Source: Allocoprococcus sp004560705
Lineage (GTDB): Bacteria; Bacillota; Clostridia; Lachnospirales; Lachnospiraceae
Assembly (NCBI RefSeq): GCF_052065755.1
Contig: NZ_JBQHTK010000014.1
Span: forward strand, 7,433-71,432
Length of the DNA: 64,000 nucleotides
Reading direction: 5' to 3'
Below are positions 53,339 to 60,292 of the stretch, one piece after another. Each line of letters starts with the position of its first letter. The stretch's first letter is position 1. The notes beneath the pieces are model-generated. The model saw nothing but the letters and a program-made list of their open reading frames with translations, was not told the origin of the DNA and did no database searches. The position numbers and the translations under genes are program-made.

Positions 53339-53418
53339 GTGACAAGGGGGCGAGTGACTAGGGGTGACGGGTGACCGGTGACCCTAGTCACTCGTCCCCT
53401 TGTCGCCTTTGGTCTTTT
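53339..53418. terminator. Long imperfect palindrome after leuA with U-tract
   Basis: GGTGACAAGGGGGCGAGTGAC (from 53339, shown in part) is mirrored by GTCACTCGTCCCCTTGTCGCC ending at 53407; the arms of about 30 bases differ by only a few positions and enclose repeats of GGTGAC. TTTGGTCTTTTTTT follows, so it probably terminates leuA. The GGTGAC repetition suggests a dispersed repeat that has been taken over as a terminator. Confidence 0.75.
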
Positions 53419-53462
53419 TTTAATACAATGTGAAATTATTAACGAGTTATTCGCGAAAAATG

Positions 53463-53491
53463 TTGCAGTTTCCAGAAAATACAAGTATAAT
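53463..53491 (+). promoter_or_regulatory. SigA-type promoter of the decarboxylase operon
   Basis: TTGCAG (53463-53468), 17-base spacer and TATAAT (53486-53491), 56 bases before the first gene. Confidence 0.75.
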
Positions 53492-53546
53492 AAACTCGGC
53501 AGAAAATTTGGTTTATATTATAATTATAAAATGGAGGGCTAGATTT

Positions 53547-54983
53547 ATGAGTAACACAACAACATCAAATCCGGCAGGCATGAGAATTGCTGCATTGCTT
53601 GATTCGGGAAGTTTTGTTGAAATCGGCGGAGCAGTAACAGCAAGATCGACAGATTTCAACATGCAGGAGAAAGAGACTCCGGCAGATGGTGTCATTACCG
53701 GTTATGGAGTCATTGACGGTAATCTTGTCTATGTGTACAGCCAGGACGCGACTGTTTTAAAGGGCGCGATTGGTGAGATGCATGCAAGAAAGATCGCACA
53801 TATCTATGACATGGCAATGAAGATGGGTGCACCGGTCATTGGACTTATTGATTGTGCAGGTATGCGTCTTCAGGAAGCAACAGACGCACTGAATGCATTT
53901 GGAAGTCTCTACTACAAACAGGCAATGGCTTCTGGCGTTATTCCACAGATTACTGCTATTTTCGGAAATTGCGGCGGTGGACTCGCAACAGCTGCAGCAC
54001 TGACTGATTTCACATTTATGGAGACAAAGGGCAGATTATTTGTGAACTCTCCGAATGCAATCGTCGGAAATGAAATTAAGAAATGTGACACATCCTGCGC
54101 TAAGTTCCAGAGCGAGGAATCCGGAATGGTGGATGCAGTCGGAACAGAAGAAGAGATCCTGGAAAATATCCGTGAACTCGTATGTATGCTTCCGGCAAAT
54201 AATGAGGATAACGATTCTTATGATGAATGTACCGATGATCTGAACCGGATCTGTGAAGATATTGAAAATGCAGCCGAGGACCCATCCATTGTTCTGTCAA
54301 TGCTTTCAGATAGCGGCGTTTTCTTCGAAACAAAGAAAGAATACGCAAAAGATATGGTGACCGGTTTTATCCGTCTTAACGGAATGACCGTAGGAGCAGT
54401 GGCAAACCGCTCAAAAGTATTTGATGAAGAAGGAAAGGCAGCAGAAGAATTCAACGGTTCTCTTTCAGCAAGAGGATGCAAGAAAGCAGCCGGATTTGTG
54501 AAATTCTGTGATGCATTTGGAATTCCGGTCCTGACACTTACCAATGTAACAGGATTCAAGGCAACTGTATGTTCGGAGAAGAATCTTGCGAAAGCAATGG
54601 CATCACTTACCTATGCATTCGCCGATGCAACCGTACCGAAAGTTACTGTTGTAACCGGAAAAGCATACGGAAGCGCATATGTGACCATGAACAGCAAATC
54701 CATCGGAGCAGACATGGTTTATGCATGGCCGAACGCTGAGATCGGTATGATGGAAGCTGATATGGCAGCAAAGATCATGTACGCAGATGCAGATGCCGAT
54801 ACATTAAAAGAAAAAGCAGCAGCGTATAAAGAGCTTCAGTCAAGTCCGCTTTCCGCTGCAAGAAGAGGCTATGTAGATACGATCATTGAACCGGCAGACA
54901 CCAGAAAATACGTGATCGGCGCATTTGAGATGTTATTTACAAAGAGGGAAGAACGTCCTTCAAAGAAACACGGAACAGTTTAG
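53547..54983 (+). CDS. Acyl-CoA carboxyltransferase subunit (MmdA/PccB, 12S-like)
   Basis: Carboxyltransferase of the crotonase-like ACC-beta family, which moves CO2 between an acyl-CoA such as methylmalonyl-CoA and biotin. Two half-domains are visible, with GAIGEMHARKIAHIYDMAMK, VIGLIDCAGMRLQEATDAL, FGNCGGGLATAAALTDF, then VTGFKATVCSEKNLAKAMASL and the GKAYGSAYVTMNSKSIGADM region. It is 478 residues, slightly shorter than classical 510-520. ATG 53547 is 8 bases after GGAGGG; an open frame reaches back to 53430 through the promoter. Acyl specificity is not determined. Confidence 0.88.
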   Translation: MSNTTTSNPAGMRIAALLDSGSFVEIGGAVTARSTDFNMQEKETPADGVITGYGVIDGNLVYVYSQDATVLKGAIGEMHARKIAHIYDMAMKMGAPVIGLIDCAGMRLQEATDALNAFGSLYYKQAMASGVIPQITAIFGNCGGGLATAAALTDFTFMETKGRLFVNSPNAIVGNEIKKCDTSCAKFQSEESGMVDAVGTEEEILENIRELVCMLPANNEDNDSYDECTDDLNRICEDIENAAEDPSIVLSMLSDSGVFFETKKEYAKDMVTGFIRLNGMTVGAVANRSKVFDEEGKAAEEFNGSLSARGCKKAAGFVKFCDAFGIPVLTLTNVTGFKATVCSEKNLAKAMASLTYAFADATVPKVTVVTGKAYGSAYVTMNSKSIGADMVYAWPNAEIGMMEADMAAKIMYADADADTLKEKAAAYKELQSSPLSAARRGYVDTIIEPADTRKYVIGAFEMLFTKREERPSKKHGTV

Positions 54984-54997
54984 TGAGGTGAAGCAAA

Positions 54998-55774
54998 GTG
55001 AAGAAGAAAATCAGTTTATTAATCTGCATTCTGGCACTTGCGTTTGCCTTTACCGGCTGTAATAATACGAAAGAGATCCAGTATGATCCGGAGACAATCA
55101 AGATGAGCTGTGAGCAGGTATTGAATATCGTTGCAAGTGGCGGTATCTCAGATGAACAGGTCAGCAGCATGTCAGACTGGAATCAGGGATATCTGATGTC
55201 ACAGTTTGAAGCTCAGACCGGTGTCCAGATGGAAGCAGAAGACTTTATTACCGCACTTCAGGGATGGAGCGCATCAGCGGATGAATGCGGACAGTATATC
55301 AGTCACGGTGACTATCAATTCAAGAGCAGCAGTTCAACCCTGACGGTCATTGCACCGGCAGAATTCTCAGACAGAGCAGCTGATCTGGAGTTTACATTTG
55401 ATGAGAATCTGAAGCTGGAATCCTTTACGGTAAATGCTTCATTCAGCACGGGAGAGATTCTTAAGAAAGCCGGAATGAATACATTATTAGGTATGGGAAC
55501 TGTATTTTGTGTTTTAATATTCATGAGTTTTATTATTTCTCTGTTTAAATACGTTCCTGCATTAGTAGACAAAAAATCCGGAAAACAGGCAGAGCCTGCA
55601 AAAGCTGCTCCTGCACCGGCAGTGGCAGAAGAAGCCGCAGCAGAAGAAGAGAGCGATGACACAGAACTTGTCGCGGTTATTGCTGCAGCGATTGCCGCTT
55701 ACGAAGGAACTTCTACGGACGGTTTCGTAGTACGTTCTATTAAGAGAAGAAAATCCAACAAATGGAATGCATAA
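54998..55774 (+). CDS. Lipoprotein with OadG-like (gamma) membrane module
   Basis: Starts with GTG at 54998. A lipoprotein signal ends at the lipobox FTGC (Cys about residue 21), so the N-terminal ~140 residues should be outside the cell; that domain, with MSCEQVLNIVASGGIS and CGQYISHGDYQFKSSS, is of unknown function. One membrane helix at ~165-185 (GMGTVFCVLIFMSFIISLF) is followed by a Pro/Ala/Glu-rich linker and an OadG-type cytosolic tail ending in AAIAAYEGTS and a basic KRRKSNKW. OadG anchors the decarboxylase complex. The lipoprotein fusion is unlike small classical gamma subunits. Confidence 0.8.
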   Translation: MKKKISLLICILALAFAFTGCNNTKEIQYDPETIKMSCEQVLNIVASGGISDEQVSSMSDWNQGYLMSQFEAQTGVQMEAEDFITALQGWSASADECGQYISHGDYQFKSSSSTLTVIAPAEFSDRAADLEFTFDENLKLESFTVNASFSTGEILKKAGMNTLLGMGTVFCVLIFMSFIISLFKYVPALVDKKSGKQAEPAKAAPAPAVAEEAAAEEESDDTELVAVIAAAIAAYEGTSTDGFVVRSIKRRKSNKWNA

Positions 55775-55803
55775 AAATAGTTGATATTCAGGAGGAATTA
55801 ATC

Positions 55804-56175
55804 ATGAAAAATTATACAATTACAGTGAACGGAAACGTATATGATGTGACAGTAGAAGAAAACGGAGCAGGAGCTTCACCGGCACCGGCAGCAAGACCGG
55901 CAGCGGCACCTAAGGCAGCACCAAAGGCAGCACCGGCAGCAAAAACGGCAGCAGGCGCAGGCAGCATCAAAGTGGCAGCAGGTGCAGCCGGAAAAGTATT
56001 CAAGATCGAAGCAAGCGTCGGACAGAAACTTGCAAAAGGTGATACCGTTGTGATCGTAGAAGCAATGAAGATGGAAATTCCTGTTGTGGCTCCGGAAGAC
56101 GGAACCGTTGCTAGTATTGATGTAGCAGTAGGCGATATGGTAGAAGCAGGCCAGACATTAGCTACATTAAACTAA
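55804..56175 (+). CDS. Biotin carboxyl carrier protein (1.3S-like)
   Basis: The 123-residue protein begins with the KNYTITVNGNVYDVTVEE strand, continues with an Ala/Pro-rich hinge (residues ~28-58) and ends with the biotinyl domain; Lys89 in VEAMKMEI is the biotinylation site. It would carry CO2 between the carboxyltransferases and the membrane beta subunit. CAGGAGG precedes the ATG at 55804. The upstream frame overlaps the previous gene and has no start signal. Confidence 0.94.
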   Translation: MKNYTITVNGNVYDVTVEENGAGASPAPAARPAAAPKAAPKAAPAAKTAAGAGSIKVAAGAAGKVFKIEASVGQKLAKGDTVVIVEAMKMEIPVVAPEDGTVASIDVAVGDMVEAGQTLATLN

Positions 56176-56211
56176 GGAGCAGCATCCTTTTGACAAACAG
56201 GAGGTTATAAC

Positions 56212-57363
56212 ATGGAATACATTACAAATACACTGGGAAATCTCCTGCATCAGACCGCATTTTTCAATCTGACTGTTGGAAACTACGTGATGATTGCAGT
56301 TGCATGTTTTTTCCTTTACCTTGCGATTAAGCATGGCTTCGAACCGCTGCTTCTCGTACCGATCGCATTTGGTATGCTTCTGGTAAATATTTACCCGGAC
56401 ATCATGCTTCATGCAGAGGACGCAGCAAACGGAACCGGCGGACTCTTATATTATTTCTTCAAACTGGATGAATGGGCGATCCTCCCGTCTCTGATCTTCA
56501 TGGGCGTAGGAGCGATGACCGACTTCGGACCGCTGATCGCAAATCCGAAGAGTTTCCTTCTCGGAGCAGCAGCCCAGTTTGGTATCTTCGCAGCTTATCT
56601 GGGAGCCATGGCAATGGGATTCTCAGACAAAGCAGCAGCAGCTATTTCCATTATCGGTGGAGCAGACGGACCGACTTCCATCTTCCTTGCCGGTAAATTA
56701 CAGCAGACGGCCATCATGGGACCGATCGCCGTGGCAGCGTATTCCTACATGTCACTGGTGCCGATTATCCAGCCGCCAATCATGAAACTCCTTACAACCG
56801 AAAAAGAACGTAAGATTAAAATGGGACAGCTTCGTCCGGTTACCAAACTGGAAAAGATCCTCTTTCCGATCGTCGTTACCATCGTTGTGTGTCTGATTCT
56901 TCCTACAACAGCACCACTGGTTGGTATGCTGATGCTCGGTAACTTATTCAAAGAATCCGGTGTAGTAAGACAGCTTACAGAGACCGCTTCCAATGCCATG
57001 ATGTACATCGTTGTCATTCTGCTTGGAACATCCGTAGGTGCAACCACAAGCGCAGAAGCATTCCTGAACCTGGATACTCTGAAAATCGTGGCACTCGGTC
57101 TTGTTGCATTCGCATTCGGTACCGCAGCCGGAGTGCTCTTCGGTAAGATCATGTGCTGGGCAACTCATGGACAGGTGAACCCGCTGATTGGTTCCGCAGG
57201 TGTATCCGCCGTACCGATGGCAGCCCGTGTATCCCAGAAGGTCGGGGCGGAAGCAGACCCGACAAATTTCCTTCTGATGCACGCAATGGGACCAAACGTT
57301 GCCGGCGTAATCGGAACCGCCGTAGCCGCCGGAACATTCATGGCTATATTCGGAGTAATGTAA
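56212..57363 (+). CDS. Na+-translocating decarboxylase beta subunit (OadB/MmdB family)
   Basis: Polytopic membrane subunit that decarboxylates carboxybiotin and pumps Na+ out. The 383 residues have the family pattern of about nine hydrophobic segments, with the highly conserved GADGPTSIF and FLLGAAAQFGIFAA stretches, PPIMKLLTTEKER and GVSAVPMAARVSQK. ACAGGAGG precedes the ATG. Sits between the biotin carrier and a structured element before oadA. Confidence 0.95.
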   Translation: MEYITNTLGNLLHQTAFFNLTVGNYVMIAVACFFLYLAIKHGFEPLLLVPIAFGMLLVNIYPDIMLHAEDAANGTGGLLYYFFKLDEWAILPSLIFMGVGAMTDFGPLIANPKSFLLGAAAQFGIFAAYLGAMAMGFSDKAAAAISIIGGADGPTSIFLAGKLQQTAIMGPIAVAAYSYMSLVPIIQPPIMKLLTTEKERKIKMGQLRPVTKLEKILFPIVVTIVVCLILPTTAPLVGMLMLGNLFKESGVVRQLTETASNAMMYIVVILLGTSVGATTSAEAFLNLDTLKIVALGLVAFAFGTAAGVLFGKIMCWATHGQVNPLIGSAGVSAVPMAARVSQKVGAEADPTNFLLMHAMGPNVAGVIGTAVAAGTFMAIFGVM

Positions 57364-57372
57364 CAACAGGAA

Positions 57373-57541
57373 GGAATTTGCTTGCTTGCAAGGGCAAATT
57401 CCGGTTGTTATCGAATGTCAGGCAGCACGAAGTGCGGAGATTCCGAAGGAATCACATGCGAAGCATGTGCCTGACTATGAGATAAGAATCCGTGAGCAGC
57501 CAGTCCCGTGAATCATTCAAAGACAAGCAAGGGCAAATTCC
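57373..57541. repeat. MITE-like element with a cloverleaf core between beta subunit and oadA
   Basis: Left end GGAATTTGCTTGCTTG (57373-57388) and right end CAAGCAAGGGCAAATTCC (57524-57541) are inverted copies apart from a 2-base gap. The left end also folds on the nearby GCAAATTCC (57394-57402). Within the element, bases 57417-57475 form a four-way junction, listed separately. It fills most of the 207-base gap and lies inside an operon that must be transcribed through it. I see no coding potential. Confidence 0.75.
57417..57475 (+). ncRNA. Four-way junction (cloverleaf) of three GAA-capped hairpins
   Basis: The stem GTCAGGC (57417-57423)/GCCTGAC (57469-57475) encloses three perfect hairpins: GCAC-GAA-GTGC (57425-57435), GATTCC-GAA-GGAATC (57439-57453) and ACATGC-GAA-GCATGT (57454-57468). 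TTATC (57408-57412)/GATAA (57481-57485) may extend the outer stem. All three loops are GAA. It is not a tRNA: the arms lack tRNA loop and CCA features. It may act as RNA or as a DNA fold of a mobile repeat. Confidence 0.65.
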
Positions 57542-57570
57542 GTAATAGAAAAACTTGGAGGAAGAAATAA

Positions 57571-58986
57571 ATGGCTGAAATTGAAAAAAAACCAATTAAA
57601 ATTGTGGAAACTGTTCTCCGTGACGCACATCAGTCTCTGATCGCGACACGTCTTACAACCGAACAGATGCTTCCAATCGTTGATAAAATGGACAAAGTCG
57701 GATATCACGCCGTAGAATGCTGGGGCGGAGCTACGTTCGATGCTTCCCTTCGTTTCTTAAAAGAAGACCCGTGGGACAGACTTCGTAAATTCCGTGACGG
57801 ATTCAAGAACACCAAACTTCAGATGCTCTTCCGCGGACAGAATATCCTTGGATATCGTCCTTATGCAGATGATGTAGTAGAATACTTCGTCCAGAAATCC
57901 GTTGCAAACGGAATCGATATCATCCGTATCTTTGACTGTTTGAATGACTTAAGAAACCTTCAGACAGCCGTAAAAGCAGCAAACGCAGAAAAAGCAGAAG
58001 CACAGGTAGCACTTTCCTACACATTGGGAGATGCATACACACTGGATTACTGGGTAGACATCGCAAAACGTATCGAAGATATGGGAGCAAATTCCATCTG
58101 TATCAAAGATATGGCAGGCCTGTTACTTCCATATAAAGCAACCGAACTGGTAGGCGCATTAAAAGAAGCAGTGGATCTTCCAATTGAACTTCATACACAC
58201 TACACATCCGGTGTTGCTTCCATGACATACCTGAAAGCAGTCGAGGCAGGAGTCGATATCATCGACACCGCAATGTCTCCATTTGCACTCGGAACCTCAC
58301 AGCCGGCAACAGAAGTAATGGTAGAAACCTTCAAAGGCACACCATACGACACCGGATTTGACCAGAAGCTCCTCGCAGAGATCGCAGACTACTTCCGTCC
58401 GATCCGTGACGAAGCACTTGACAGCGGTCTTCTGAATCCGAAGAACCTCGGCGTAAACATTAAGACACTCCTCTATCAGGTGCCGGGCGGAATGCTCTCC
58501 AACCTGACAAGCCAGCTGAAAGAACAGGGTGCAGAAGACAAATTCTACGAAGTACTCGAAGAAGTACCGCGCGTAAGAAAAGACCTCGGCGAACCGCCGC
58601 TCGTAACACCATCCTCACAGATCGTCGGAACACAGGCCGTATTCAACGTCCTGATGGGCGAACGCTACAAGATGGCAACCAAAGAGACAAAAGACGTACT
58701 CAGCGGAAAATACGGCGCAACCGTAAAACCATTTAACGAAGAAGTAAAGAAAAAAGTACTTGGCGATGACGCAGAAGTCATCACATGCCGTCCGGCAGAC
58801 CTGATTCCGGATGAACTGGATACCCTTGAAAAAGAAATGGCCCAGTACAAACAGCAGGATGAAGACGTACTCAGCTACGCACTCTTCCCGCAGGTAGCAA
58901 TCGACTTCTTCAAATACCGCGATGCACAGCAGAAAAAAGTTGATGCAACAATCGCAGATACTGAGAATGGAAGCTACCCGGTGTAG
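57571..58986 (+). CDS. oadA: Oxaloacetate decarboxylase alpha / 5S carboxyltransferase-like subunit
   Basis: DRE-TIM carboxyltransferase (pyruvate carboxylase B type) that exchanges CO2 between oxaloacetate and biotin. It has VETVLRDAHQSLIATR, VECWGGATFDASLRFL, RGQNILGYR, the metal/lysine region ICIKDMAGLL and LHTHYTSG. At 471 residues it ends after the conserved PYC_OADA region without its own biotinyl domain, in line with the separate carrier at 55804. GGAGGAAG precedes the ATG. Third positions become richer in C toward the 3' end. Confidence 0.93.
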   Translation: MAEIEKKPIKIVETVLRDAHQSLIATRLTTEQMLPIVDKMDKVGYHAVECWGGATFDASLRFLKEDPWDRLRKFRDGFKNTKLQMLFRGQNILGYRPYADDVVEYFVQKSVANGIDIIRIFDCLNDLRNLQTAVKAANAEKAEAQVALSYTLGDAYTLDYWVDIAKRIEDMGANSICIKDMAGLLLPYKATELVGALKEAVDLPIELHTHYTSGVASMTYLKAVEAGVDIIDTAMSPFALGTSQPATEVMVETFKGTPYDTGFDQKLLAEIADYFRPIRDEALDSGLLNPKNLGVNIKTLLYQVPGGMLSNLTSQLKEQGAEDKFYEVLEEVPRVRKDLGEPPLVTPSSQIVGTQAVFNVLMGERYKMATKETKDVLSGKYGATVKPFNEEVKKKVLGDDAEVITCRPADLIPDELDTLEKEMAQYKQQDEDVLSYALFPQVAIDFFKYRDAQQKKVDATIADTENGSYPV

Positions 58987-59014
58987 GGACGGTTCTTTTG
59001 CCACGACCAGCGCC
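58986..59014 (+). repeat. GGGACG-type intergenic repeat, copy 1
   Basis: GGGACGGTTCTTTTGCCACG, followed by ACCAGCGCC, starts in the oadA stop codon. Its sequence is closely matched at 59047-59076 and, inverted, at 59318-59348. Between copies 1 and 2, GGCTCGCGTT occurs twice. The gap 58987-59362 has no gene; it holds these repeats, a terminator and a promoter. Confidence 0.7.
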
Positions 59015-59046
59015 CTTTGGCTCGCGTTAGGTTCGGGGCTCGCGTT

Positions 59047-59076
59047 GGGAACGACTCTTTTGCCACGATCAGTGCC
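59047..59076 (+). repeat. GGGACG-type intergenic repeat, copy 2
   Basis: GGGAACGACTCTTTTGCCAC, followed by GATCAGTGCC, is aligned to copy 1 with few differences and the same orientation. Confidence 0.7.
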
Positions 59077-59116
59077 TAATGTGCAGATATAAATGATATA
59101 ACGAAAGAAAAGAAGA

Positions 59117-59166
59117 GGGCTGTCGCATTTAAGGATATGTAAACCTTAGATGCGGCGGCCTTTTTT
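59117..59166 (+). terminator. Intrinsic terminator of the decarboxylase operon
   Basis: GGCTGTCGCATTTAAGG (from 59118) pairs with CCTTAGATGCGGCGGCC (to 59160) with three mismatched or wobble positions and a 9-base loop; six T follow. Confidence 0.88.
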
Positions 59167-59273
59167 GTCTTTTTCATAGAAAACGCTTTGAGGCACCTTA
59201 GTATTTGCCAAGAATTAAGCTTTTGTCTTTAGAGAAAATAAGTCCGGTCATAGAGGTTTTTTTAGTAAAAATA

Positions 59274-59302
59274 TTGTAAACCCCACCTAATTGTTGTAAG
59301 AT
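59274..59302 (+). promoter_or_regulatory. Candidate SigA promoter of the rpiR-like gene
   Basis: TTGTAA (59274-59279), 17-base spacer and TAAGAT (59297-59302), just upstream of repeat copy 3, which lies in the leader. Confidence 0.5.
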
Positions 59303-59317
59303 GTAAAAATGAGCAAA

Positions 59318-59348
59318 GGACGCTCCTCGTGACAGAAGGAACGTCCCC
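59318..59348 (-). repeat. GGGACG-type intergenic repeat, copy 3 (inverted)
   Basis: The reverse complement reads GGGGACGTTCCTTCTGTCAC, then GAGGAGCGTCC, matching copies 1 and 2 over most of their length. It ends directly before the AAAGGAGG ribosome-binding site of the next gene, so it sits in the 5' leader. Confidence 0.7.
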
Positions 59349-59362
59349 AAAGGAGGCAGTTC

Positions 59363-60292
59363 ATGAGTACGCAAAATGAACTATTAACAAGACTGGAAGA
59401 AAAGTATCCGAAACTGAGCAAAGGCCAGAAGCGCCTGACGGATTATATCCGGCAGAATTACGACAAAGCAGCATTTATGACGGCATCGAAGCTGGGGGAA
59501 GCAGTAGGTGTCAGCGAGTCCACGGTTGTGCGTTTTGCATCTCAGCTCGGATACAAGGGATATCCGGAATTTCAGAAAGCACTTGGAGAGCTGGTGCGGA
59601 CAAAACTGAATTCGATCCAGAGGATGGAGGTCACTTACGGAAGAATTACCCAGAGTGAGATTCTTGAGACTGTGCTTCAGTCGGATATCGATAAAATCAA
59701 GATGACAATGGAAAGCATTGATCAGCAGGCGTTTGAGTTGGCGGTAGATACGATCCTCAATGCAAAGAGAATCTATGTAGTCGGCATCCGAAGCTGCGCC
59801 CCGTTAGCTAATTTCCTCAGTTTTTATTTAAATTTGATCTGCGAAAACGTAATCAGTGTTCATACGAACAGCTCCAGTGAAATATTTGAACAACTGATCC
59901 GGATCAATGAAGAGGATGTGATTATCGGCATCAGCTTCCCGCGCTACTCCATGAGAACGCTGAAAGCACTGGAGTTTGCAAGCAACCGTAAAGCGAAAGT
60001 GATCACATTGACCGACAGTGTACATTCTCCGATGAACCTCTATTCTTCCTGCAACCTGATCGCACGAAGTGATATGGCGTCTATCGTGGATTCCCTGGTC
60101 GCACCTTTAAGCGTGATCAACGCTCTGGTCGTGGCACTCTGCATGAAGAAGCAGAAAGAAGTCATCCAGACACTGGAAACTCTGGAAGATATCTGGGACG
60201 AGTATCAAGTCTACTCGCGGGACGAACTGAATTCGGTCGGAGATACCGTAACCATGAAATCTGATAAGACGGGAGAAAAAGAGAATCAATGA
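59363..60292 (+). CDS. MurR/RpiR family transcriptional regulator
   Basis: The N-terminal HTH_6 domain (LSKGQKRLTDYIRQNY, ASKLGEAVGVSESTVVRFA) is followed by a SIS sugar-phosphate-binding domain (YVVGIRSCAPLANFLSFYL, IGISFPRYSMRTLKALEFA). Such proteins regulate sugar or amino-sugar metabolism in response to phosphorylated ligands; the ligand here is unknown. AAAGGAGG precedes the ATG. Its last four bases overlap the next gene (ATGA), so the two are co-translated. Confidence 0.92.
   Translation: MSTQNELLTRLEEKYPKLSKGQKRLTDYIRQNYDKAAFMTASKLGEAVGVSESTVVRFASQLGYKGYPEFQKALGELVRTKLNSIQRMEVTYGRITQSEILETVLQSDIDKIKMTMESIDQQAFELAVDTILNAKRIYVVGIRSCAPLANFLSFYLNLICENVISVHTNSSSEIFEQLIRINEEDVIIGISFPRYSMRTLKALEFASNRKAKVITLTDSVHSPMNLYSSCNLIARSDMASIVDSLVAPLSVINALVVALCMKKQKEVIQTLETLEDIWDEYQVYSRDELNSVGDTVTMKSDKTGEKENQ

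Noticed and set aside
57417..57475. tRNA gene
   Set aside because: The cloverleaf shape suggested a tRNA, but the three arms have 3-base GAA loops, there is no anticodon loop of seven, no T-loop consensus and no acceptor stem of the right form.
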